From Dipetalonema caudispina (Eukaryota > Nematoda > Chromadorea > Rhabditida > Onchocercidae), in the NCBI GenBank assembly GCA_013365325.1, contig JABVXV010000058.1, positions 124,001 through 188,000 on the forward strand: DNA of 64,000 nucleotides. The letters are read 5' to 3'. The notes beneath the pieces are model-generated. The model searched no databases and had not been told where the DNA came from. It saw only the letters and a program-made list of their open reading frames with translations. Shown here piece by piece: positions 43,236 through 54,874 of the stretch (positions are counted from its first letter, which is position 1; the number at the start of each line of letters is the position of its first letter). The translations under genes were made by a program, and so were the position numbers.

Positions 43236-45056
43236 ATGTTGCTCTTAGCGCTTCTCTCCTTTTCGTTCGTCTATGCTGACTACATTTTCGACACCTCTAC
43301 GGTTAGTAGACATGTCCTATCTTTCGTTTTAATTTGCTTTCTTCATGTTTGTTATGAATTTCAATTCAACATTACATGTTAAAGTAAAAGCGAACATCAA
43401 CATAACTCGTCAAATCTTATAAATTTGAAATTTGAATAAAATTTCTCTAATGCGAGCAGAAAAAGGTATTAATTCGATGATGATCATAACTCCGAGAAAT
43501 AAAACAAAGATTGTTATATTTGTAGCAATACTACAATTAGAGTAGTATCAGACTTCACATTCAAATACAGGAGATATTACAGACGTAATGTTATTAAACA
43601 TTATATCCGTGCAAGAAGAATGCTTCATTCATTTAAATTTAAAAAAAAAAATTATTTAAACTGAAACATTTTTACAGCCAATTCCGCCTTATCGAATAAC
43701 TTTACCATTGCAACAAAAAGAATTGGAAATAAAGTGGAATCATTTTGGCAAAATCAGACGGTTCACAATTATATCTGAAAGTTGTTGTGTCTATGATGAA
43801 TTAATGAAGGCTTTGCATTCCTATGAACCCGCATTTCAGGGCCTTCTTACTTGGAGAGGTTAATCAACTTTTTCTGTATCAAACATATCGAAGGACTCAG
43901 CATTCCACCCGAAGTTTGAGATCACGAATAGTTCAAACAAGAGGACAATATACTCCTGCTTATCAGAGCTTTTTCAAAGAAACCTTCTACCCCCTTTCTT
44001 TTAGTCGTTCTCGTTTTAAGAACGAAATGAAGTAAATTCAGGCAGGTTGAGGTAACAAAATAAGAGAGCAATGTAGGAGAAAGCTGGAATGGAAAAACAA
44101 AATAATATTGATTGGAGAAGTGGTGATAGAAGAGAAGGAAAATGTTGAACTTTGAAGATAATTGAACGATAAATTTTGCATGACATTAGTATGTGTGTAC
44201 TTAAGTACGACTAAAATGCAACTCTGTTTGTTATTTAATTTAAAACAATGGGAAATTTTGCAGACAGTGAAAATGATTCGGTGCTGTTGAATTCATCGAA
44301 TGAGCTCAATTTGGCTTTGAAACAGAAACCAGACAAATTCCTACGCCTGAACACCATCGGTAACAAAAAATTTTCACTCGGAATTGCGATGTTGAAATTT
44401 TCTACTTTATTTCCATTCTTGACAGCTTCAAAGCATCATTTTGGAAATAACTGTCTTGAAGGAATCTCGAGATATCTGAAACTTATGGAAATCATGTTAT
44501 CTATTTATTACTGCTGTGCAATTTCAGATGATCGATTCAACAATTTCCAAGCAATTAAGGAACCAACGATATATTGCGATGTAAGCTATTTTCAATTTTT
44601 AGGAAACTGTTCGTTTGAAAATTTTCATATTTGCTGACTGCTGAGATTTGCAGAGCTCATACATCGAAGTTTCCTCAAACAACTACAAATAATAATATGT
44701 TGAACATATTATTACATTGAACTTTACAGTTCATCAGAATTAACTTAACCATCAAAAATCGCTACTGCATTGATCCATACATAGTAAAGGCACTGTTGAA
44801 GTAGCATGAAGTAATATTTTGCACAAATGTTAATCCAAAGTAGAACTATTTAATCTATACATAAAACTGATAACACAAAAGTATGATAATCATAATGCTT
44901 ATCTTTAAGGATGAGTATCGAAACATCCAAAGAAACTCTCAAAAAGACTCGGGAAATTGTAAGTGCTTATTTTTCTAAAAATTATCTTTCTCATAAAATC
45001 TTCGTAAGTTATTTTCAGCTGCAAAAAGAAGTCCTTGTGGGACAATGGAATGGTGA
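43236..45056 (+). CDS. PB1-domain protein with signal-peptide-like N-terminus
   Basis: Six exons join in phase: 43236-43301, 43678-43858, 44264-44359, 44528-44580, 44910-44958 and 45019-45056, giving 160 aa. Residues 1-14 (MLLLALLSFSFVYA) resemble a signal peptide. Residues about 31-112 look like a PB1 interaction domain as in p62/SQSTM1 and TFG: basic cluster around EIKWNHFGKIRRF (K41, R49, R50), helix YDELMKAL, and an acidic OPCA-type loop RDSENDSVLLNSSNEL (D83, E85, D87, E96). Such a domain would bind another PB1 domain through salt bridges. There is no ZZ zinc finger. A PB1 domain is cytosolic, so the signal-like first exon is odd; another first exon may exist. The third intron is free of in-frame stops, and exons 4-6 are also open in a second frame. 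PB1 call is by eye, without a search. Confidence 0.5.
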
Positions 45057-45282
45057 CAAAGAAATTGAAATCGAAGTTAACAGTAATCTTTCTGCGGAAG
45101 AAAAAGAATCGGGGTTTTTAAAGCATATCACAAAAAAGCAAGGAAAGTGGCCAATTATCATCATTCATAACTCGAGACCTGAAGTTGAGAAAATCCAAAT
45201 AGCTGAGAATCAAACAGACGAGGGGGAAATGGTGAAAACAGCAACAATAATAATGCCGGCAACAAAATCAGCAAAAAACTGA
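44528..45282 (+). CDS. alternative open frame over exons 4-6 of the PB1 gene
   Basis: Exon 44528-44580 begins with ATG directly at the acceptor CAATTTCAG. Read from that ATG, exons 44528-44580, 44910-44958 and 45019-45282 are open in a frame different from the PB1 frame and would encode 121 aa, including 87 codons after 45019. The product is charged, rich in Lys and Glu (for example LSAEEKESGFLKHI), with no recognised family. It could be a trans-spliced short transcript, the true 3' end of a differently spliced gene, or chance. Confidence 0.3.
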
Positions 45283-46992
45283 ATTTTAAAAATTAATTGA
45301 ACTTCATATTAATTAAGTTTTATAAGTTTTTGTGAACTGATTTACTCTCTTATCTTTCTCGATGTATTTGTAGTATTACAAGGGAAGATAAACGATAGAT
45401 ACCACCAATAAACCAAGACCGAATAGAAGTCAAAAAATAAAAAGACATTTTTCGGCTCAATTGCATCCCAAGAAAGAATTAAGAATTCACAGTGAAATGA
45501 TCTATAAGAACAACTATTTGAAACAATGAAGGGAAATATAGTAACATTAACAATGAACATAACAGATCATAACACTTAGTTGATACTATTCGGCCGATCT
45601 TTCTTATTAACTAAATTTTAGCATATCGCAATAAACGTCTGGGAAAATCAAAAGGATGATGTGAAGACATTAAAGATGATACATTTATTGTCGGTGAATT
45701 TTTTTGGAAAGTATATTTTGAAAGGAAATGTTGAAAATGAACATGTACATGAAGTCTTGTTTCTTACCAGATCGAAATTATAATAATGATTGTAAGTAAA
45801 GCGTGCATAACTTCAAATACACTAAATTTTCATCTTTTAAGAGGCATATAAAAAATTCAGAAACTTCCTCTTTTAATATTTTTCGGACTTCTTACACAAT
45901 TCGATACTGTTTCCTGGAGATCAATAAATATATGGTTTTTTTGAATTTGCAAATTAATTTTGCTTATTGCAGAAAAGTATTCGTTTACTTTTTTTCCATT
46001 TCATTTCATATAATTCAAGGAAATGAACAGAATTTTGCTCGCTTTGTTGAATTAGACAACTTCGCAATCTTGGTATTCTTCAAGTAAAAAAGTTTAAATT
46101 TCCTGACTTAGATTTTACACTATTTTGAGAATATTAACTTTCATTGTCTTTATGTAAATGATGTACTTATTTCGATGAGCCTTTTTGCAACAAAATTTTA
46201 TTCAGAAATGGTATCACAAGTTTTTATTTAAATATATTGAAGTATATGCACTTTTGTGAAATTTAGTAGTTCGATTCGGATAGGAATAGGAAGATTACAA
46301 TTCTGGATGAGTGTTGAGTTCGTTAGAAGTTTAGTGGAAATGATGGGTTGCTTGGTTAGTAAAAATGAACATTTTCTGAAAAGCACACAGATGCTATCAT
46401 TCATTCATTTTTCCCCTCCCTTTCCTTTCCCTCCCTGTGTTTCCAATTCATCAATATCTTCCACTATCACCAATCAATGGTATATATTCATCGCATTTTA
46501 TTTTAGTAAAAATTATTTTACTCTTCAAATTTGAAATCTGAAGCAGGTTTGGAAGTTGCAATAAATAATAGTTTCCGGAATCCGTCAGAATATAGCTTCA
46601 GCTGAGTCTTTACAATGAAAATTTTTGAAAGTAATTTAAATGGATCAAGCATGTTAATAGAGAAAATGAAAATTAGAGAAAGAAACGCTCTTTAAATTTG
46701 ATTTAAATTGATTAAAAAAAAGATTGGGGGAAGAAGATTAAGATAATCACCATTCTTTTTTTCTTAAGAAACCTTAGATTGGAGAAGGGAAAAGAGAGAG
46801 GCGAAAAAATTATCAGGGTCATCATGATTCAAGTATTACTGAGGGAGGTCAAAAGGCATTCATATAATATACGAGTTTATGCGGGTAAAAATTTAATGCC
46901 AGTTGACAAGGTTTCCACAGTGCTGTTATTGCATTACGAAAGTTCTTTTCTCAATTTATGCAAAACTTTTTGAGCAGAAAAAAAAAGAAAAA
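45283..46992. other. intergenic stretch, nothing recognised
   Basis: AT-rich, with only short open frames lacking matched splice sites. Confidence 0.5.
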
Positions 46993-47043
46993 ATGTCATC
47001 GTCATCGACCTCCAAAAGCGGATGGGTGGTAACGGACAGTTCA
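46993..47043 (+). CDS. possible first coding exon of a long-intron gene
   Basis: ATG at 46993 opens 17 codons rich in serine (MSSSSTSKSGWVVTDSS) and stops exactly at the strong donor GTAAGT at 47044. It is preceded by a purine tract and an AG. No following exon could be assigned with confidence; a segment at 49177-49245 fits in phase but is weak. If real, the gene would have very long introns and continue to the right. Confidence 0.3.
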
Positions 47044-49991
47044 GTAAGTCACGGACGGAGGAGAGACAAGAAGAAAACGAACACTCTTTGCGGGAGAAGC
47101 GTCAAGTATTCAACCTCGAAAACATTTTCTACACCTCTTCCTCTCGTGTCCTCTGATTTTTCGCATCCATTTTCGCGATTTTTATCTTTTTTACCCATTT
47201 TAGATGAACATAGCAAAAACATAGTATCGAACTGAGAGAAGACATCAATTTGAGAGACTATCTTCTCGTTCATTTCTTTTTTTTCCCAAATTTACTAAAA
47301 TCTAGAAAAATTTTTTTCATCACTACTAAATCCAGGAATATATACCAAAATTAGCCATCTTTTTAGTGGAAAATAGGATACCAACTCATAAAGAGATATT
47401 TCGAATTTCCTTAAATCGGTGTAAATTTGTTAGTTATTTGTTAATATATCTGCCTCAGGCAGTTATCTTTGATTCCTTTTTGTATTCAAGAAATGCATGA
47501 AGATTCTAATGTGAACTAATTTCAAGTCTTTTTTTGATCAGTAACAAATACACAAATGGTCAAAAAACATAAACAAGCACCGAAAGAAACAAAACTCAAA
47601 TTTTTATTCTTCTACAACAGATATATTTCAGCAATCAACATTTAATAATCGTATAATTAGTGTATTAAGTAATGATAATTCACTTCCATTACAATCATTA
47701 CTGCTAAAATAGCCAGATAAGATAGAGTAGAAAGCGAGGGAGATGCGATTTTTCAAGACTTATTCCTTTTATCTCGGGTGGGTAGCAGATTAGCAGCAGT
47801 ACTTCTTCGTATTCGTCGAGAATAGCAATCATCAAAAGAAACATACCAAACTCCACAAATATTCATGAACAGATAAAAAAACTTCCCAAGAATCCTTTCA
47901 CATCCATCCACATGCATACACATAAAAATATTCTCATTTTGTGAACTTTCGTTATGCAAATTATGTCTGTCACCTAATTTCATCCATCTCTGATCTCACT
48001 TATTATTATGATTACTGTAAAATGTAAGATTTCATGTGATAAATTACAGTTAAATTTCAGAACAGATGATGAGCAATATTGAGGGATCAATATTACAATA
48101 TTAGATCATATTGCGATACAGTCATAAATACTTGAGATTTTTTTTCCCAATTTACTTCAAAGCTTTACATGCACATTACAGTTGATTATAACAGTTTTTA
48201 TGTCTTGTTTTGAGCTTCCGAACATTCTCGTGTCCAACTTCGATGGCATTCAATTAAGACTGAGTCTTGTCAAGTGTTGATAAATCAAAAAATAGTTAAG
48301 TTAAAATTTAAAAAAGTTGTTGAAATTTGGATTTTGTTTTTCCCTTTACTCATTAGTTTCAATTTTAGTTAAATTCCCAACTTTTGCCCATCAATTTATT
48401 AGCTGAATGAGTAGTTCTATTCGTTTTCCTTTGGGTACTGCGTAGTTACTTTCATAGGTCATTGATGAACATTATTCACTTTAAGGAAGTTTTCGAATTT
48501 TGTATAAAAAGTCATTGATACATGCCGAATGGATGGACTACAAACGGAAGGACAGGCAAACAGACATTGTGGAGAAGATCGGTGCTATAGCAATGTTACT
48601 ACCTTTTTTCTTCATCTTTTCTTCCCGAAAACTATCCATTATTCGCTCTGGTGGGTGTTAAAATTTCGATTTCACTCAATTTTCATCAATCTTTTACTTT
48701 TTCATTTTTTGACTTCAAAAAAAAACCACCCTGCGGATAGACAATAAGACTGATGTTTGAAGTCTGAAATCACCTCTTTGAAAACTGCTCTTCTCTTTTC
48801 ATTCTAAACTGAGTTGAATGTGGATAAGCATTAGAACTCTGAGTAATTTATGCCTCAACTTCGAGTACTGCTAAAACTACTTGAACTATTCCCGATACAA
48901 ATTAATTACTTAGTCTATTGTCGGTACACTGATGATAACTATTCATTGAATCGTCAACATTCAGTGTAGTTTAATTCAGTTCTCGATATATAACTCTAAC
49001 GCTTTGACGTTTCAAATTGCCTTCAACAAATCAGACCGTACAGCTAATGCAAAATTAAATTTCGAAAATGTATTTTGAAAGCTAACCGATGTAGTTAGTG
49101 TGCGGCTCTCAATCGGTATGAATGTGTTTGCGGGTGGTATGGATGTGAATCACTGGTGGAGCAGCAGCTATTGTAGAAAAGCCAGCGGAGTGGTATGATA
49201 ACCCGAGCAGGCATTATCATCGAATCAACTGCAACGGCCTCAAAGGTATTCAGTCTCTTTTTTAGTCAAAATACTTCTCCACTCCTTTTTTCATATTGCA
49301 ATAGTTGAATTCTCAACTACTGAAGTATTAATAACTTACTCGTATTGCTGATATCAAAGGATTCTGTAAGGTGATCCCAGCTTGAATGCATCTGAAGAAG
49401 AAACATCACAATGCAGGAAAAAGTTATCATGGAGGTTCCTTGCTGTAAATAGACATTGTCCCTATAAGTGGTGAATCGGTAAGAAGTGATTTATACAACT
49501 ATGCCATTATAATACCTATTTACGGTTAACGTAAGAAAGAAATTAGTCTTGTCATTCAGTTAAGAGGTAAAGAGCGTACACTTTTCATTCTTATGCTTAT
49601 CAAAGATAACATCAGATAATGGATGATCTTATAAAATTCACTTTATAAATAAGATTTTATGATAACTAAATCAAAAACGATATATCATATTGCTTGTATA
49701 TTACGTTTACATAGAAGATTTTTAGCATCCAGGGAGAAGGAGTGTGATGATGATAATGATTTGTGTACCTTCCATACCTTCCTTACATATGCATCCTAAG
49801 CTGATGTTTGCTCATTGGACATCTAAGTTCGATGTGTATGCGTTATAGCTCCGAAAATGAATGATGCAGAAAGTACCCAAAAATAAAATTGTCGTTAATG
49901 CATGCAACTGGCAATAAAAGCTAAGTTAATCATCTTAACTCAACTATATAAACATAAAATATCTATCTCATGTGTATGTTAGTAGTAAAAA

Positions 49992-50011
49992 ATATATATA
50001 TATATATATAT
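49992..50011. repeat. short AT dinucleotide tract
   Basis: About ten AT dinucleotides in a row. Only notable as a microsatellite. Confidence 0.8.
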
Positions 50012-52681
50012 TGTAGCTGAATTAATACATCAAATTTCATTGTGATATGATAGATTTGGTTTATCTTATAATCTTATTTCTTAAAATAGGAAAGTTACAA
50101 GCAACTTTTTACCCACGTAACCAATAATGATTTCATGATTTTTGTATTTTGGTTATAACTTTTTTCAAAAGGTATTCACTAAAAATCACACTTTTTGCTT
50201 ATTGTGAAATTACAAAGAGCTCTCTTTTCTCCGCTTTCCATTGTAAAAGTTAAATGACGGTTTTACCTTTTCACTTGCCAGCAACATTTATAGAAAAGAG
50301 AAGACCAAAATCTCGGACGAGCAAAAAATAAAACATTTTTCCATCTCTCTTTCAGTCAGTCAAAAATGGGAGGATGGGTCGCTTTGTTTAACTTTTCCTC
50401 CTTACAGAACAAGCAGCTATACGGCATTTCGATTACAGTTTTAGATTAGGAAGCAAATTTTTACTGAATTAAATAACTTTAACTAAGAAATGATGCACTA
50501 ACTTACGACAAAGTTTATTCATCTCAGTTCAGTATCACCACCGTATTCACTCGCTTTAAATGTTATTCACTCATGAAGTAATAATACCAAATGTATTACT
50601 TTCTGTCCAAGTTACGATACGTTATTCAACGGCAGACTATCAAAATAAATGTTACTTCTTACTGTCTATGTTTATCCGATTTCTTTTCAAACGAGTAGTT
50701 TGTTGATTGTAAAAAGGATCAGCCATTTTACTCGAAGTAGAAAATATAATTTTTACCATCGTATGAATCACATTTATCAGATAGATATGAAAATGTTTTG
50801 CTTTTTATAAAATTTTTTCTTACCAAGGTATTTCTGAATTTTTATATCTCATTTTTCTTAGGTTAAGCAATCGTTTTGAAGGATATATTAGCTTTTAATG
50901 CCGATCTTTCTTTTCCTAAGTTTGATTTTCATCCAATTCAGCAGCTTTCTTAAACATTTTAAAATATATTAATTGCGCATACGAAGTTGTTAATTTTATT
51001 TTGATGAATTACATACTTTTTGAAGTAATTTCATCTGATATCTTTTTGAAACCCTAATATGATATTTCAAATATTTTCATGTATAATTGATGAAAATTCG
51101 GTGAAAATTCAAAATTTCGTCAGTTGTGAGAGAAGTGTGAATTTCTAAAATTTTCAATTCCTCGTTTTAAAATAAAGCATCACGTTTTTTAAGACTTATA
51201 TTTGATCAAAATTTTTTGACTCCCCGATTACTTCAGTAAAATTAGTTTTATTTTGTCAAGTCACCTGTTAGGATTACTGAATTCTCGACACGGACAATTA
51301 TCATAAAGGAAGTGAAGAGGGTTATTACTTTTGATTGGAGTTAATTTGAAAATGGAAAATAACCTCCTCGAGTTCTTGAGACTTCGATAACTTATGCTAA
51401 TTCTCACAATTCAAAATCAGAATGGTAAATGTAATGATACCATTTTATAGTGATTCTTCCATCATATTAGAATATGTTACGAAAATGCTGAAATTATAAG
51501 TGAATTGCATTTATCATTCATTGTAATCGATAGTAATTATTACTTACAAGTTGCTGATACATTCATTTTATGTTTCCTTCTTTTATTTCTTTATTACACA
51601 AAATAACTCCACAAAAATAACAATTAATTATATTTTACATAATTTAACTCTTATATTACATTTCACCATTCATTGTATTCAATCATAATTACTCTAAGAG
51701 TTATAAGTTAGGTATGTAATCTGCTAGTTTAAGATGACACTGTAGGTGTGACGTATCTCGAAATAAGTGCGACAATAATGGAATGATAATTGCCTGTTGC
51801 TAAATTTCCTTGATCTCCAATTCCACAGGAATTTCTCATTACAATGGCCATATATAATTTGATGCTAAAGAATAATTCTCGGTATAAATTATATCTCAAA
51901 CACTCCTCACCATTCTAGTGTGCATAGCAGACTCAAAATTTTATTATCGAAAGTAAACAAAAGTACCCAAAGCGTACACAGATGACACTCACAATCAAGA
52001 GTATACAGCCACATTAAATTCCGCAAGATGGGTGTGTGTTGCTTGAGTTGAAAACTGATAAAAGATGCGAAAGAATGGTGACGACTTGATAACTAATGAT
52101 AACTGGTAGTGTTGGCAACTTTATTCGGGATGGGATGCTGTTTGGAATCATGATTATGGTTGTTACCAGTTATTGTGCTTATGATGATACCATTAACAAT
52201 GATAAGATGATGCCGCTGAAGATGAGAAAATGATACCGTTAGGAATGATAAGGTGTGCTACTTTTACTGTTATTGCTACCACCTTTTGAATTACTGTTAT
52301 CAATGGCAAAACAAAATAGATTATAAGTCTCTTCAATTTCTTCCCTTAATTCTGAATTCTTGAAACAGTTTGCGTGTCCTGTAGGCAAGGCTATGTTTTG
52401 ATCGACGAGAATTCTGATTTCTTATAGATTTGCTGGTCTGAGTAACATCGATAATTCCGGAAATATCCTGCAATATCCTGAAGAGGATATTTTCCACCTT
52501 CCATTTTCTAATCTCCACTTCTTATCAGTGAATTTTATTAAAGTTTTTTATAAAATGTTGAGTTCAGAAAAGGTCACCACTTCAAATGATAGAAGAATAT
52601 CCAAACTAAGCCAAATGTTTCTTTTTAGCAATGAAAATGACATGTGGCCTTAGACAGTTTTCTGTTTCAATTGAACATCGT

Positions 52682-52684
<3 letters not shown>

Positions 52685-52735
<51 letters not shown>
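52685..52735. repeat. (AT)n microsatellite
   Basis: An uninterrupted AT dinucleotide run of about 51 bp, directly adjoining the 44-bp palindrome at 52736. Confidence 0.95.
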
Positions 52736-52736
<1 letters not shown>

Positions 52737-52779
52737 TTCTAACTCTTTTACCAATATATATTGGTAAAAGAGTTAGAAG
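52736..52779. repeat. perfect 44-bp palindrome
   Basis: The 22-nt arm starting CTTCTAACTCTTTTACC is followed without a spacer by its exact reverse complement. It abuts an (AT)n tract, so it may be a cruciform-forming unit or an artefact of assembly at a fold-back. Confidence 0.95.
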
Positions 52780-53942
52780 GAACAGAAGTGTGATATGTTG
52801 GGATGTGTAGAAAGAAAGATTAGGTAGTGATGTTAGCAATGAGTAGGCTTAAGAGTGAGGCTAGAGTAAGCTAGATTGAACTAATCTTCAAGTCAATGTG
52901 AAAGAAGTTGGAAGGTAATTGAGAAAAGTAAAAATTTGATTGGAAGGAAGACAGAAAAGTTTGATTTTTTCCAAAAGAAAAAAAAATTGATGGTGCATTG
53001 GACCGGGCTATGTATAACTTTCCTTTTTGCTCTTGACATAGCTATTTGGCCTAGATCTACAATGCCTTAGACTCCTATAAGGATTAGGCCTAGGCCGTTT
53101 TCTCCAAAAAAAGGAAAGCGTTATCCAAGGAAGAAGCAAAGAAGCGTAGAGCCAAGTACTTTACCCATTTTACTTTTGTGCAATCAATATAGCAACAGCC
53201 ATAGCACAACCCATAGATACACTCTAACAGAGGCACGCATGATACATACATGAGAGCAAACAGACTCTGACTCAACTCAATTCTTCAACCAAACCAATTC
53301 TACCAACCAAAAAATGCCTCAACTCTTCTTTCTTAAACATGCCTTTCTTTTTTTTTTCTGCCTTCAGATGACCCTTTTCTTTTTCCTTCTCTTTCTTCAT
53401 TTCTTTTCAGATTCCTCTCTTTTGGCACTGTACAACAACTCATCTATCATTCTCTCTAATATTACATACTAATTACATTAATTAATATATCTAAACTACG
53501 AATCTTTCTATTTACCGCCATTGGCATAAACTATCTATCTTTTATCATTCCTACTGATTAATTATTAACAGAGATTTGCATGCATCTGTACTATTTCGCA
53601 TAATTTGATTAATTTGGAATTCTCATATCAGTCTTGCTGGATCATCAACAACTAATGATATCTTTTTTCTTTATCTGCTAAAATTCAATTATCATTGTTA
53701 ATAATGATCTAAAATTACTCGCTTATTAACACAACCACAACTAATTCCTGCAGAAACTTCATTTTTTGGAATTCAAAGTTTTTAATTTGCAGAATTTCTT
53801 AAATTATTCCATCTATACTTGGTTTTTTTTTTTTTTTTTTTAATTCCCTGGGCATTAGAAAGGAGCTAATTTGTAAAGTATGCATTATTAGGTGAAGTAT
53901 AAAGTTATACGGTATTAAAATGAGTGTTAGAATGGGGAAAAG

Positions 53943-53977
<35 letters not shown>

Positions 53978-53999
53978 TGTGTATGTGTGTGTATGTGTT
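53943..53999. repeat. (GT)n microsatellite with ATGT interruptions
   Basis: A 57-bp GT run interrupted by a few A bases near its right end. Confidence 0.95.
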
Positions 54000-54834
54000 T
54001 GTGAAGCATTAAGTAAGTAATTTGTGCTGAAAGCATTTTTAATTTAGAAAGGTAAGAAGAAGCCCTTTGGGTCCTAATCAAAGCATAGTCATCACTCTGC
54101 GCTTTCCTTTAAACCCCTTGCAAACCCTCAGCTACTTACTCTTCACGACAGCTAAACGATGCATTTGCCTCATCCCTTATTTTCTTCTACCCTTATAGCT
54201 TTTCCCATCCAATATATTATTACTTCTGCGCCCCTCCAGTCAAAATCGCCACCGGTTAGCCTTCATCTTAGATATTTCTTTCATTTAGTTGGTTAAATAT
54301 ATAGAAATATATTTAAGTTAAAAATTCCTGAAAATTTTCAGAATCGAATGTTAACTTAGAACAACAAATTTATCTAATAATTACCTGATCAGTTTCTGGC
54401 ATAAATCATTTCTGCAGCTCATAATTGAAATTACAATTTTTATTTGATGTATGCAACACAGAGTGCCAACTGAAAGAATAACAGCGTTGATGCAAAAACT
54501 ACTTGCTAGTATAAATCAACTAATACTCATATTCAAAATTTCAGTAATTATAGCGAAAATGCTGGCATGATGAGCAATAAAAAGAACTTGCGAGCTTTAC
54601 GACACAGTTTAACTTTCAGCTTATTCAAATACAAGTTTTTCTCACTCACACATTATTTATAATTTATTGCACAAGCATGCGAAGTGTGCACATGCGCCTA
54701 AATGTATATATTCCTCATCCTCTTATCTAAAAGTAAAATTTACCTTTGAAATCGTTTTTATTTCCTACGCTATATCATTTTACTGAAGCTATATATTACT
54801 TTACTCCAATCACTAACAATGCCTTACCTTTGTT

Positions 54835-54874
54835 ATGGATGACCGCCTTCAGGAAAAAGTTGCATTGCTTTTAG
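54835..54874 (+). CDS. possible isolated first exon with strong donor
   Basis: ATG at 54835 gives 13 codons (MDDRLQEKVALLL) plus one base, ending at the donor GTAAGT at 54875. Composition is less AT-rich than the surroundings. No partner exon was found, so this is only a candidate alternative first exon of a gene beyond the window. Confidence 0.25.

Noticed and set aside
49177..49245. Exon-like segment KSQRSGMITRAGIIIESTA after TATTGTAG
   Set aside because: It would fit in phase after 46993-47043, but the acceptor is poor, all three frames are partly open here, and no next exon follows in phase.
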